From NCBI GenBank assembly GCA_031769625.1, contig JAUIMM010000124.1, positions 10,242,001 to 10,306,000 of the forward strand: a stretch of DNA of 64,000 nt, written 5' to 3'. The translations under genes were made by a program, and so were the position numbers. The stretch comes from Taudactylus pleione. Lineage: Eukaryota; Chordata; Amphibia; Anura; Myobatrachidae. Numbering within the stretch: position 1 is the first letter of the stretch; each line of letters begins with the position of its first letter. Shown here piece by piece: positions 1-11,647 of the stretch. Under the pieces are notes generated by a model. The model worked only from the letters and a program-made list of their open reading frames with translations, was not told the DNA's origin and made no database searches.

Positions 1-149
1 ATTATACTGGTGGTATTGCCTTTATTAGAAAAAAATTCTTTCAATCTCAAAGTACGTCCGAATTTATACATATCAACTGTTCTCTTAAAGTCACTATGTC
101 TATAAGTCGGAACATATGTAAGGCCTTTAGCCAACAGATTTAATTCAGT

Positions 150-950
150 CTCATTGAGATTGACACTGGAGAGGTTGAATACAGCGCTCACATTCATGGT
201 TCATGATTTAAATGCATTGCATAGTCCTATACGTTTTACATCTGAAGCTAACGTTGAATCCATTAATTTTTTGGATGTCACCATCAGTTTGGTTGATGGG
301 AAATTGATTACTTCTTTATTCAGGAAACCAACTGACAGGAACCTTGCACTGTTGCCTACGAGTCACCATCCGCCAGCGTTAAAGGACAATCTTCCAGTAT
401 CACAATACCTAAGAGTAGGTCCCAATCTAAAACAGATGCTATTAAGACCGACTTTATACCCGGGTAAAAAGAAGGAAGTATCTGAATTGCTGTTACTCCA
501 GGAAGCCACTCTTGTGGCAGCTGTATTTCTTGTACATCAATGTTAGTGGGTCCTTCTTTCCCACACCCATATCTAGGCACCAAAATAGCTATTAAATACA
601 GATTACACTGTGCATTGGATCACCTCATTTATATACTTATATGCCCATGTGGACTCTATTACGTAGGCCTTACAGCCCGTAGATTTAGGGATAGAATGGC
701 AAACCATCGTGCCTCTATCAGGTCAGCTTTACAGACTGGCAAAAGCGATAAGCCTGTGGCCAGGCATTTTGTTGAAAAAGCACATTCTGCTGCATCATTA
801 CGATGCAAACTGATAGATTGGATCCCCCCTGACAGTGGAAATTATAGATTATTAAGTTTAAAAAGGAGAGAGAGTTTTTGGATTCACAAACTGGACACGG
901 TTGTACCAAGAGGTTTAAATGAACATAATCCTCTTGGGGTCTTTTTATAA
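150..950 (+). pseudogene. PLE reverse transcriptase C-terminus and GIY-YIG endonuclease
   Basis: The first part (154-546) carries the PLE RT thumb signature: INFLDVTISL, then LFRKPTDRNLALL, then TSHHPPALKDNLPVSQYLR. The second part (540-950) is the endonuclease, with ILICPCGLYYVGLTARRFRD matching the GIY-YIG core. It is followed by PVARHFVEKAH and a C-terminal WIHKLDTVVPRGLNEHNP, typical of PLE ends. Between the two halves the frame shifts and the cysteine-rich linker is degraded. The second half ends at a natural-looking stop at 948-950. In PLEs this single polyprotein performs target-primed reverse transcription. This copy is inactive because the frame is broken. Confidence 0.85.
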
Positions 951-2108
951 TAATTCTCCCCTTCCTCTCTAAAAGTGATTTTTTAAAAAGAGATTCTTTA
1001 AGATTGTCTTGAAAGAAGTCTGTCTAAAGAATGCATTATATTTATCCACTTTATATCATCCACACGATTATGGATACAGACAGTTTTCTATTAAATGAGT
1101 ATTAGTAAGCTTTGGCTTTCGTTAACTACATATATAATGAGATGTATATGCTATTCTTTCTTTGTATATATGATTTCCTAGTTCCTATATGGTATCACTA
1201 ATTAGTTTATGTGCTATGTTTTGAGTTTTTTAAGTTTGTACAGTCCTATATTGACTTTTGATATATTTATGTAATATGTAGCATTTATTGTATATTATTG
1301 TTTATGTGTCTTATTTTGAGTAAATTTACATATTTGAATGGATATATATTATTGCTAAGTACATTTAATACCATGTACATGAATTATATCATTATGTCAT
1401 CAGTCTATTCGGCTCTTGTAATTATACACCCATAACCCCTATTTAGTTTAATGTGCCCATTCCGTTTACACTGATGTCTCCGCGCGTTGCTAAGATACAG
1501 CATGCGTGTCATCTTGACACGCGGAAGTGATGTAGTCGATGACAATTTACTGTCTGGCGGCTTTTTCTAGCCGTGCGCGAGCGGTAATACATATACACAT
1601 ACACGGCGGGACACGTGTGTAACCACAGCGTGGTACAGCGGATGGTGGTTTATCTTTGTTGCTATATTTGGGTAAGTGCTCATACCTATGGTGCTGTGAT
1701 TGCATGCATATACTGTTTAGCGTTACATTGGTTTATTATCATACCACATTTACAGGTATATATTCCCTTGAGTGAACCAGTCGGGTTACATTATGGTGAA
1801 CTTGCACCTAATTCTATTATGTCCCTGTTGAAATTCTATTGAGGTAATATTACATATGGTTATCTGTTTGTATATACACATCATGCATATTTACATATTA
1901 AGTGAGCACCTATATTGGTTTTGGCACCGGTGGTATTGACACTGTTATGTGGTGTTAGAATTAGCCATACATGTTTGCTATGTCTTGGGAGCATGTCTGG
2001 TTATACAGGAGCCGGATAGACAGGTTATTCTTGTTTCTCTTTCTTCACAGAATTGTGACATGTCAGTTGTTTTAATACAATCTATATGTCATTATGTTGA
2101 ACTGAGGT

Positions 2109-2145
2109 CTTGAGAAAGGTCCAGATGTGTACCGAAACGTCGACC
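2109..2145 (+). ncRNA. Hammerhead-like stem-loop in PLE tail (degenerate)
   Basis: CTTGAGAA is followed by a short hairpin (GGTCC...GTACC, imperfect) and then CGAAACGTCGACC. The order (CUGA-like core, stem II, GAAAC) resembles the hammerhead ribozyme motif known from PLE pseudo-LTRs. The first core deviates from CUGANGA, so self-cleavage is doubtful. The same arrangement appears near 17181, 29727, 50901 and, more decayed, near 44784. Confidence 0.35.
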
Positions 2146-2235
2146 ATTAATATGATTCCTTTCATGTCCCAAGATGAATAAAACTTAATACGTTGTCAAA
2201 ACGGAGAGTGCATCCTTCCTTCCAGGAACTCTACT

Positions 2236-2237
<2 letters not shown>

Positions 2238-2276
<39 letters not shown>
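2238..2276. repeat. (AT)n microsatellite
   Basis: A perfect AT dinucleotide tract of about 39 bases directly follows the P1 PLE tail. Similar tracts abut most PLE ends in this window. Confidence 0.95.
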
Positions 2277-2278
<2 letters not shown>

Positions 2279-2280
2279 TA

Positions 2281-3270
2281 TGTATTCATACATAATACAT
2301 ATGTTATGTTTTTAATAGAGATCACACACTTAATCATCTGAATTACTATCTTTACTGTCAACATTGGGCTAGCCAGTACAACATTTCATGATTTTTTTCT
2401 TTCATATCTACAAAACTGGGCATTACAGGTAAATGAGGATATTACTACTAAACTGTCTACAAAACAAATATGAGATTAGAATTGTCAGAGGTCACGTCAC
2501 AGTCACAAATTAGTAGCATTACATGTGTGTAAAGATACCAACATCCTGCGGAGAGATCTGAACAAGGGCGGGGGAAAATGCTTTGTAAGCCTTTTCCTAA
2601 AAGAGCATTTAGGAAGTTTATTCTGTTGAGTCAAATCTTTTGCAGAACATGTGATGGTTAATAGCAATAATTGACATAAGGTAGATATTATAGACACAGT
2701 ATCAATTAGCAAGTAATAATATATTCACCATCAAGTGAATTAACTATCTTGATTTGTTGTAGGTAAATAAGAGAATACAATATACTCAAAAGACAATGTC
2801 AAATATTAATTCAAAGTATAATGAATCCACCCTTTGCACGAAAGTTTCTACATTTTTCCGCATTGATATCACTCATTGAAAGTCTGAAAAATACATTTAC
2901 CATTTTGTACACATACATATAAATACCAAGCCTAAATCCAGTCAACTGATATGCTTTATAAGTTATTTCCATCTGCTCTTTAAGCAAGTCAGTGCTGAAA
3001 TAGGCTAGTATATGACACCACAATCTGAAAACACATATTAATTTGCATTAACAAATGTTTTCCACCTTCTATGGAACTAGAAATTATGCATATTTTGATA
3101 AAATCTGAAACATCAATAAAGGAAAGCACTTCTTCAATTTTAGAGCAATCATATTTCTACTCTACTCAGACGAAAAGTCACTTAGTAATGTATACAGAGA
3201 TGATAATATAGTTTACAGAAATGCATTTATCCTGAAAATTGATACTACCTAGATTATTTATCCTATCTAT
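2281..3270. other. AT-rich stretch, no gene recognised
   Basis: I see no coding frame with protein-family resemblance and no terminal repeats. Short frames on the minus strand (2503-2712, 2811-3023) have no recognisable motif. Part of it may be the upstream region of the decayed PLE that starts to be readable near 3276. Confidence 0.5.
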
Positions 3271-3275
3271 ATTTT

Positions 3276-4590
3276 GTGTCATCTGAAAGCCACAATGCAG
3301 ATATTACAAATTATACAAACCATAGATTTAGAGGCATTTCAAGATCAAAGTCAGAAACTGATAGAGAAATTTATGTAAAGGGTTATAAGGAAAATGTTTT
3401 TCAGAAAGAAGTCAACAAAGTTACAGAAAGGAACAGAATAGAATTAATAAAGTACAAACCAAGAAAAAATGAAATGAAAGACTTCAAAACGGCCTTAATA
3501 ACAAAATACAACAGTAACCATGGAATAATAGAAAGATAATCTGCAAACATTGGCATATACTGTACTTCAACTTAATGAATTTCTGCAATTAATTATACCA
3601 AAGAGACCAAAAATGATATACTGTATATGAAAAAGTCACTAACCTGAAACAAGAAGCAAAAAACCAAAACTTTATCCCGATAGAAATTCAAAAGATTGAA
3701 AAAAAACCCAAAAGGCTATCATTGCTACCTGAGTTGCAAGGGATGCAAAAATAATATGGAAAACACAACTAAAACAGCACATCTGTTTCAAACCAGACCA
3801 ACAAAGAATATAAAATTAAGGAGCAAATTCATGTTAAACAGAAGGAACAAAACTGTTTATTGGAGTGCCATGCGAATATGAGTACGTGGGACAAACAAAA
3901 AGAAAGATCAGAACCAGGAATGCAGAACATATATATATATATATATATATACACAGTACAATATTAAAACCACTCATAATGTTTCACAGCATTTCTTAGA
4001 AGCTCATAACAAAAATCCAAGAAACCTAAAATTCATGGGAATCAAGAAAATGAGCCCCTATTTGCGATGGGGGAGGGGTGGAATTGCAACAACTTTAAAA
4101 ATAAATTAATGAAAAATGGATATAGAATTTGAAGACTTTGAAACCATGTGGCCTCAATACGCTGTAGATATTAAATGAAATGTTTTTTTATGTAAAGAAA
4201 GGATCAAGGATTAAGACAGTAGCTATCAATTGCCCTTGAAAGATATCACAGAAAATATAATTCGGATGGCACACGTATTAGCAAGGCAATTCGCAGTGTA
4301 CAATGAACAGCACGGTTACCACCATTTTTTTTACTTTTGGGAGGTCACTTCCAGTTTTAAACAGAGAAGCAATAACTGTTTTTTTTTCTATAAAAGGAGT
4401 GACTCCACTCCTGAACCAGTATCCTTGACATAGTACCGGCAGGTGCGAAACACGTTGGATGCTGCACCACAGGAGCCACCGGACCCTGCCGACAGCACTT
4501 CTGGTTTTGCCAACCACTTTAGGTTTTACAACTGGCCACATTAAGAGAGCTTCCAGGGAAGACTAACAGGCTGAACATCCATCCAGATAC
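3276..4590 (+). pseudogene. Decayed Penelope-like element, C-terminal half (P2)
   Basis: Fragments of a PLE polyprotein in several frames. A basic RT thumb-like stretch lies at 3276-3539. A zinc-binding-like LSCKGCKNN lies near 3725-3755. The GIY-YIG core GVPCEYEYVGQTKRKIRTRN lies near 3862-3922. After an (AT)n tract at 3929-3951 the domain resumes with HNVSQHFLEAHNKNPRNLKF near 3978-4035 and a WGRGG-like block. The tail holds GTGCGAAACACGTTGGA near 4441-4459, the form of the PLE hammerhead-like motif found in Neptune-type elements. The element is dead and its 5' end is not defined. Confidence 0.7.
3929..3951. repeat. (AT)n microsatellite inside a GIY-YIG frame
   Basis: The tract sits exactly between two halves of the endonuclease domain of P2. 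It therefore expanded within, or was inserted into, former coding sequence. Confidence 0.9.
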
Positions 4591-4599
4591 CAACTAATT

Positions 4600-4998
4600 G
4601 GAGGGACAAGGTTGGGACGGTAGGGTAAGCGCAAATCACCTCCTGAACTGTTCCACACATATTCAAATTATGATTAACTACTGTTTAGATGTCTGCCAAT
4701 CCAACTTTCCCCAAAATAGCATAATATTACCTGAGCAAAATGTTTTTGTAAAAACAACCAAGAGTAATTTTGTCTTTTTCAACTGAGCTATTGCACCTTT
4801 TTACACACCTATTAGTGTGAATTACTGTATCACTATTGCATTAGCTATATATGTATAGATAGATATAAATCAATATAATTTTGCCTGCATATAATGAAAA
4901 CAATAAAATAAATAGAGGGATAAATAGATATACAGCTAGGATACATGCTGGAAAGCTAGGACTTTGATAGAAATAGTATCAAGCTAATATTCCAATTC
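4600..4998. other. No feature recognised
   Basis: AT-rich sequence between the P2 tail and the first MITE. No coding or repeat structure is apparent. Confidence 0.5.
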
Positions 4999-5001
4999 TA
5001 T

Positions 5002-5780
5002 GGGGCATATTCAATAGTCTGCGAGAATAGCAAAAAAACTCGCACCTGCAAGGTTTTTCCTGCAGGTGCGGGTTTTCTGCTATTCTATTAGGTATGTGTT
5101 TTTTTTGTAAACACGCGCTGGGAGGTTTTTTTCATGCACCTCCTGAGCAAGCATTATTTTTACTTTCTCTGACACCCCTGTGGCACCCCCCATCCCCTCC
5201 CCCGAGGACTAATTAAGCAACTGGAAGTATCCCATTAGCTTAATCAGTCCTTAATTGCTTACCTCCTGCAGCACTGTCTTCTTCATCCTGCATCGGGAGC
5301 CAGCTCTTCTGCAGCAACGGTATGTCAGTGTGTGTGGTGTTTGTAAGTATGTATGAGTGTGTGTGTGTATGAGTGTGTGTGTCCCACTGCCAATGTGCCC
5401 CTGCAGTGTTTGTGTGGCCCCCCTGGAATGGGTGCTGGGAGAACTACATCTCCCAGCAGCCCTTGCCCCTCCCACCAGCCCATGGAGCCTCCCAGGAGCC
5501 CCTGGGAATCCCAGCAGCCCCCTCTCAAGTAAGAAGAGAGAGGGGAAGCCACCTGGAGCTGCGGAGACCACTGGAGACCCCCGGCCAGGTAAGAGAAGTT
5601 TTTTTTTTTTTTTAATTGTGCGGCGCAGGGTTTTCAGAACTGAAAACCCCATGACCAGTTTTTTTGGGAATTGAATTCCACGGGTATTGGGAGCATGCAT
5701 ACCTGCAGTATTTCTAAATTGGGTGCGAAGGGCGTGAGGTTTTTACCTTGCTAAACCTTGCGCCCAACTGTATATGCCCC
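5002..5780. mobile_element. MITE family A, copy 1
   Basis: Termini are GGGGCATATTCAAT at the left and TATATGCCCC at the right. The trinucleotide TAT lies immediately outside on both sides (4999-5001 and 5781-5783). Near the left end is a strong hairpin, CGCACCTGCA...TGCAGGTGCG (about 5041-5070). The interior has a (GT)n stretch and a GC-rich block with no credible protein. A homologous copy with the same termini and hairpin lies at 8954-9684. A 3-bp duplication and GGGG/CCCC ends suggest a PIF/Harbinger-related nonautonomous element, but no transposase is linked to it here. Confidence 0.75.
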
Positions 5781-5880
5781 TATGAATACCCTTATCCATC
5801 CAGACAGTGAAGGTTCTATACATAAATGGCAAGTTCAAATGATGGGTTCCTAAAAAAAAATCTAATATATAATGTAAATG

Positions 5881-7074
5881 TACTATTCAAGCTACATTAC
5901 ATTTAGAACCACTGACAGATGAAGAGAATAACATGGATTAACTTGTTACAATGGCACCTGTCAAATGGTGGGATACATTAGGCAATGAGTGAACACTCAG
6001 TTCTTGAAGTTGATGTGTTGGAAGCAGGATCAATTGGCAAGCACAAGGATCTGAGCAACTTTGGCAAATGCCAAATTGTGATGACTAGATGACTGGGTCA
6101 GAGCATCTCCAAAATGGCAGGTCTTGTGGGATGTTCCTGGTATGCAGTGGTTAGTAGCTACCAAAAGTGGCTCAAGGAAGAACAGCTGGTGAACTGGCAG
6201 CAAGGTCATGGACACCCAAGTTTCATTGACGTGCAGAGGGAGCGAAGGCTATCCCATCTGTTCCTATCCCACAGAAGAGTTAATGTAGCACAAATTGCTA
6301 AAGAGTTAATACTGGTTATGATAGAAAGATATCAAAACACACAGTGCATCATAGTGTACTGCGTATGGGGATGCGTAGTCATAGACAGGTCAGAATGCTC
6401 ATGCTGACCACTATCCACCACTGAAAACATCTACAATTGCCATGTGAGCATTAAAACTGGATCATGGAGCAATGGAAAAAGGTAGTCTGGTCTGATGAAT
6501 CATGTTTTTGTTTACATCATGTGGTGTCGACCGGGTGCATGTGCGTCATTTACCTGAGGAAGTGATGGCACTAGGATGCACTATGGGAAGAAGGCAAGCT
6601 GACGGAGGCAGTGTGATGCTCTGTGCAAAGTTTTGTTGAAAAACTTTGGGCCCTACAATTGCATTAATGTGCATGTTACTTTCTACCTTAACATAGTTGC
6701 AGATCAAGTACATCTCCTCATAGCAATGATATTCCCTGATGACAGTGGCCTTTTTCAGCAGGATAATGCACCCTTCCACACTGCAAATCAAATGGTGTGA
6801 GGAACATGACAAAAAGTTTGAGGGGTTTATTTGGCCTCCAAATTCCCCAGATCTGAATCCAATCGAGCATATGTGGCATATCCTGGAAAGACAAGTCAGA
6901 GACATGGTGGTCCCATATGCAACTTACAGGACTTAAAGGATCTACTGCTAATGTCTGCCGGTAACACAGGACAGCTGCAGAGGTCCATGCCTTGACGGGG
7001 ATCAGAACTGTTTTGGTGGCACAAGGGTAACCTACACAATATTAGGCAGATGGTTTTAATATTATGGCTGATTG

Positions 7075-7078
<4 letters not shown>
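5881..7078 (+). mobile_element. Tc1-like transposon, decayed
   Basis: The right end reads as a Tc1 inverted repeat (TATTAGGCAGATGGTTTTAA, then GGCTGATTGGTGTA). The left end near 5881 is a diverged version containing ACCACTGACAG. Between them lies a broken plus-strand transposase. The layout (about 1.2 kb, short TIRs, TA next to each end) matches vertebrate Tc1 elements. The right end merges into an (AT)n tract, so the exact TA target site is obscured. Confidence 0.8.
6108..6930 (+). pseudogene. Tc1 transposase remnant
   Basis: The N-terminal helix-turn-helix region is visible at 6114-6300 (SWYAVVSSYQKWLKEEQ, then RRVNVAQIAKEL). The C-terminal catalytic end is at 6739-6936, with WPPNSPDLNPIEHMWHILER, which carries the aspartate/glutamate end of the DD34E domain. 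The middle (6400-6740) is scrambled by indels and stops. No functional transposase can be made. Confidence 0.8.
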
Positions 7079-7106
<28 letters not shown>

Positions 7107-7109
<3 letters not shown>

Positions 7110-7712
7110 GATAGGATCACTGGTAAAGTGGTCTGTGGCAGGTACATTTGTCCCAGATTCCTGTCTTTTGTGTTTTAAACCCCCAGGAGAAAGTCTGCAG
7201 TGCAGCAGGCTTGAGTTTCGGCTTTTTGAAAAGCCAGTTTGGGACCTGGGGGTTGTGGGTGAGAGGAGAGGGAGGGCTCCACCCATGGCCACTCCAGGTT
7301 TTGGTTCTCGCAACCTGGTAACAGGATTGTTAGTTTTCCACATGAGAGTGGCCAATATAAGCCTAGTGTGTTTAGGGCTGATTGTCTCACCTGGGAGAGC
7401 AGACAGGGAGTTTGCTCAGAGACACTTGGATACCTAACTGTGAGTGTTGTGCTGTGCTTTTGTTGCTGGCGAGGGCATTAGGCCCTGCCAGGTTCTGGTA
7501 GTGAGGGAACTACCTGTGAAGTTAGTGCCCCGACAGGGCTAGGATTTATATTTATGTTTTCTTTATATTTTCTGTCATTGTACAATAAAGACTGGCGCCG
7601 ACCAGCTTGTACTTGCATCCAGACTGGTGTGCTGCTTCCCTGCTGCTGTGTGTGTGTGTAAGGAAGGAGTCCTCTACCCAGGAGAGGGACCCCCTAACCT
7701 AACTGTGTCACA
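7107..7712 (+). mobile_element. Solo LTR of a retrotransposon
   Basis: The block starts TGTGA and ends TCACA. It contains an AATAAA signal at 7584-7589 followed by a GC-rich R/U5-like segment, and lies inside an (AT)n tract on both sides. No internal region follows, so it is most likely a solo LTR left by recombination. A direct duplication (TATAT) is possible but cannot be proved in an AT tract. Whether the parent was Ty3/gypsy or retrovirus-like cannot be told from the LTR alone. Confidence 0.6.
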
Positions 7713-7740
7713 GTATATATATATATATATATATTTTTTC

Positions 7741-8760
7741 TTTGAGGACTAATATGTTTGGGATGGCCCATATGGAGTGAGCTTGGTGCTTTATGTCTGA
7801 TAAATTTATTAACTTTATTTTTAATTCGGGGTGGGGACTCTTCGCTTTCAGAATTTCTTTTGACCACTAAAACATATGGGTTAATGTTCACAAACACTTT
7901 TAGCACCACATTTACCTTCTTGGACATCACCTTTTCTGTGGAGAATTTCCCACTATGACATATACCAAACAAATGGCTTTAAAATACTGTTTCAACTATT
8001 ATAGTTGTCATCAAAAAATGTGGAAGAATAACATTCCTAAAGGACAAATCCAAAAGTTAAATAGAAATTGTTCCAATAATGACACCTCAGGTGATGAAAC
8101 CATTAAAGATCATTGTTATTTAGAGGTTACAATGTGCTTCATGGAGCACTTTGTAATGTATTCTCTATTAGTACCAAAAATAATGATAACAGGAAGGACA
8201 AAAGAAGCCACACTGGTAACATTAATATATTATTAGTCCAAGGGATTGCAAAAATTTCCCCTACATCTAGAGCAGGGATGGGGAACCTCAGGCCTGGGGG
8301 CCGTAAAAGGCCCACGGAATCATTTGGTCTGGCCCTCGGAGCTTTTTTCTGCTAGCCTTATCTGGCTAGCAGTGTGCCTAGAATGGCACCCTGCAGCCAG
8401 AATTAATGCAGCAGTGCCGCCTGGAGCGTCCCTAGGATGCTTCAGATGGTCACACTGCTGCCCTTACAGCTCCCCGAAGCATCCTCAGGATCACCAGTGA
8501 TTATGGCCCCGCCCAATGTGACATCACACAGAGGGGCGTGGCCTGCACCATACCCGCAAATAATGTTCTATATATCAAAATGGCCCTCAGCAGATAAAAG
8601 GTTCCCCACCCCTGATCTAGAGGTAGGGATTGGTAAAATGTATTGTAGAAAAGATACTTTAGGTCTTTTGGATTTTTCTATGAGAATGTTATATCTCTAT
8701 TGTTTAAAGGATGCTATAACATTGAACAATGTATAGGAAACCCTTATGGTTATTTATTAC
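7741..8760 (+). pseudogene. Penelope-like RT fragment with hAT MITE insertion (P3)
   Basis: At 7758-7958 the frame shows an RT palm end (FLIRGGDSSLSEFLL) and TFLDITFSVE. At 7955-8090 it shows KMWKNNIPKGQIQKLNRNCS, the PLE thumb block. A 342-bp hAT MITE interrupts it at 8273-8614, and degraded sequence resumes at 8623. The catalytic palm core is missing. The next MITE copy at 8954 may truncate it further. Confidence 0.65.
8273..8614. mobile_element. hAT-type MITE
   Basis: The termini are CAGGGATGGGGAACC and GGTTCCCCACCCCTG, an almost perfect 15-bp inverted repeat. They are flanked by an exact 8-bp direct repeat ATCTAGAG (8265-8272 and 8615-8622). Both features are diagnostic of hAT transposons. 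There is no coding capacity. Confidence 0.92.
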
Positions 8761-8953
8761 TTTGCAATACTATAAGAAAAGAAGTTTCTATTTTTTATAC
8801 GTATTTCTTTTAAAGGTGGTATAATCTTAGTTACGTGCAGATAAGGTCCTTAGTACTATATAGTCACATTTATATTAATTATGGTTAGCATTTTTTTTTA
8901 CTTAATTCTTAGTATATTTCACTACTTACAATATAATAAAACATGGATTCTAT

Positions 8954-9684
8954 GGGGCATATTCAATTGGGGGCGAGAAAAGCAAAAATCCCACACCTGC
9001 GAGGTTTTTCCTGCAGGTGCGGGATTTTTGCTATTCAATTAGGTGCGCATTTTTTTCTATTTTGAGTGCCAAGAGGTTAGTTTTTGTGCACCTCCAGAGC
9101 ATGACCAATTTTTCCTAAAATCCACAATTGTAGGAAAAAAGGTCTGGAAATGCTCTCGGACCCCTGCAGTACCCCTCCTAATTACTTATTAAGCAATTTA
9201 AAGTTTTAAATTAGCTCAATTAGTCTGTAATACTCACCTTCCAAAGTGCTGTCTTCTGCATCCAGTGTCGGGACCCGGTCTCCTGCAGCAGCATTGAGTA
9301 TGATAGTGTGTGTGAGTGTTTGTTAGTGTTTATGACTGTGTGTGTGTATGAGTGTTGTGTGTGTGACCCCCGGTGTGTGTGCCCCCCATTGTCAGTGTGC
9401 CCCATTTAATGAGTGCTGGGAAAACTACATCTCCCAGCAGCCCTTGTGCCTCCCAGCAAGTGCCTCTCCAGTGAAAAGATGGAGGGGAGGCCACTGGGAG
9501 CCGCAGAGACCACCAGAAGCCCCCGGGCAGGTAAAAGGAGAATTGTTTATTTATTTATTTTTTGCAGAGCTGAATACCCCGTGACCACTTTTTTTATATT
9601 GGATACTGCGGGTATCGGGAGCACGCATACCCGTGGAAATCCAAATTTGAGTGCAAGTTTTTTTCTCGATAAACCTCGTGCCCC
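8954..9684. mobile_element. MITE family A, copy 2
   Basis: This is homologous to 5002-5780. It has the same GGGGCATATTCAATT start, the same left-end hairpin (CACACCTGCG...TGCAGGTGCG, about 8990-9021), the same central (GT)n and GC-rich block, and the same CCCC end, again with TAT on each side (8951-8953 and 9685-9687). Confidence 0.75.
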
Positions 9685-9699
9685 TATGAAGATGACATA

Positions 9700-11640
9700 C
9701 TGGTGAGAGAAAAACAAATGGCATTTCTGCTTGGCCTGCAGTGTTGTTTGTGGTGGAATTTGATATAAGAAAGTTACAGAGCCATCTTTGTCTCAGCCTG
9801 ATCTTATATTTAGAATTAGTATATACTGTTTCTTTTTCCGATTAGCAAATTTTTTAATTTTATTTTTTATTTATTATTATGTTTACTTTTGGATAATTCT
9901 TATAATTTAATGATATGCATAGCAACGATAACATGTATTGAACATTGATTATGTAATTTTTTTATTGGGAATCAAGGTTTTAAATTCAGTTCAGTATTAC
10001 TCCTACTTATACCTTCTGAGGAAACCTCAATAACATTCATGTGAAGAAATATGTGTTGAGCTGTTATTATGAAAGAACTGCAAAACTGTTCCAACTAAGA
10101 AATAATTAATATTTTTTAAAAGTGAACATATGCAACACAACAGGTAGCACTGTGTCTTTAACTTGAATTTCCTAACAGCGTGTACATGCAACAGGATGTA
10201 CTGTGCCTTTGACTTTATGACCGTTTACTGAGAAATTTCAGAATGTTCTTAACCCAGCTCATTACACTAAAGAAGAAAATGCTGCACTTATTACCATTGA
10301 AAGCCATGTGTTATCTCATAATAACAACACCTTTTTACCTGTTTATAGGATGTCCACATTATTTGCAGAATTATAGTGACAGCTCTACTTTTAATCCATA
10401 TTTTATTTTGTGCCTGTTATTAATAAATTAATGCCCATTGTTGTTAAAAAAATAATTACTTGTAATTTATGTTTACTATTAATGATTTAATTATTTTGTA
10501 CATACAATAATGTTGGTTTATATACTATTAGTGAGTAACAGTGACCCCCTCCCCCCTGGATTTTAAGCTGGAAAAGAGCAAATAGTTTTTATTATATGAC
10601 ATTTCTTTTTTATGAACTATTTACAATTACACACTTTTTCCAGCTACTGTATTTAAAATAATTTACATTTTTTGTGAAAGCATAGCAGTTTTGCAATTTA
10701 TCTAATTTACCAATAAATATCAATAGTTGAACAATGCTTAAAAAAGGAGTTACATTTTTGAGTAGTGTACATTAAAAAGTAGGTGCATCTGTAACTTGTA
10801 GATATTGATATATAAAGTATGGCAACAGGGAGAAAAAGGTTGGGAATTCATACCCACGTGTATTTGGTGGGGGATAACAAGGAAGCAGCAGAAAGTTAGG
10901 CCTGCAGTAAATCAACGCCTCTGAGTGTAATATGCAGTGGTGATCAGAGAATACCAGCTTTGTGTCTTACAGTGACATTTTACTTAACTTCACCTATTTA
11001 CCCACTTTGCCAGGAAGTTCCGGAGGGGTCCCCCGGACTCCCAGTGAAATGGGTGGGATGGGAAGCATAATGCCACAAATCACATGTCCATGTGGAGTGC
11101 GTGGGGCTAATATGATCTGATTCTCCCCTTCGGGCTTTTTCTGGAGGGGACAGATAAAAAGTTGACAAGTATGTATATAGATAAAGTGAATGGATTTATG
11201 GCTTATTATAGAGATTCTTTTTCTTCTAGGGAAATTAAAAACCTGATGGAATCCTTCTTACAAACAGAAGAGTTATGAGGCAGCCTGCAGCTCCATCAAG
11301 TCATACCATGATTTTTTCAGTATTATTAAAAATTATAGCAAGTACAATACAAATTAATCCAGAACTATTCTGCACCGTGTTTCCCTGGCAGACATACTCA
11401 TATATAAACATAGGAAACAATGTTGCAAATTTCAACTACACGAAGTGAAAATTGGAAAAGATTTGTGATATTGTTAAAAATAAAATAATTCCATAAATTT
11501 GTTTGAAACTGTTTTCAGAAAACTGAAAAAGAGTATAAATATGTGCCATAAGTCATTGCAGGTATCTATGATAAAAAGTATAAGTACTTTAACCTCAATT
11601 TTCTGAAGGACAGTCTTGCATTTGACCCTAAGTCCCTGAG
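9700..11640. other. AT-rich region, no gene recognised
   Basis: No open frame with family resemblance and no clear terminal repeats. A degraded PLE-tail-like string (TGAAGAAATATGTGTTGAG near 10041) suggests that 9690-10080 could be the 3' end of P3, but this is weak. Confidence 0.45.
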
Positions 11641-11647
11641 GCTACCT

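Larger units (their letters stand above)
1..2225 (+). mobile_element. Penelope-like element, 5' part outside the window (P1)
   Basis: This is the 3' portion of a Penelope-like retroelement. It holds the end of the reverse transcriptase, a GIY-YIG endonuclease and about 1.2 kb of AT-rich 3' untranslated sequence. The tail has a stem-loop followed by CCGAAACGTCGAC near 2131-2144 and an AATAAA signal near 2177, and it ends against an (AT)n tract. That stem-loop plus GAAACGT tail recurs at other PLE ends in this window. The upstream RT catalytic region lies outside the window. The right boundary near 2225 is inferred from where the AT tract begins. Confidence 0.8.

Noticed and set aside
5251..5700. 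Overlapping open frames of 75-149 codons on both strands
   Set aside because: They arise from the (GT)n tract and the GC-rich block inside MITE family A. The products are low-complexity Thr/His and Pro-rich, and the same block in the second copy does not keep the frame.
7072..7437. 121-codon plus-strand open frame
   Set aside because: It runs from an (AT)n tract into a solo LTR, with no domain and a start in the microsatellite.
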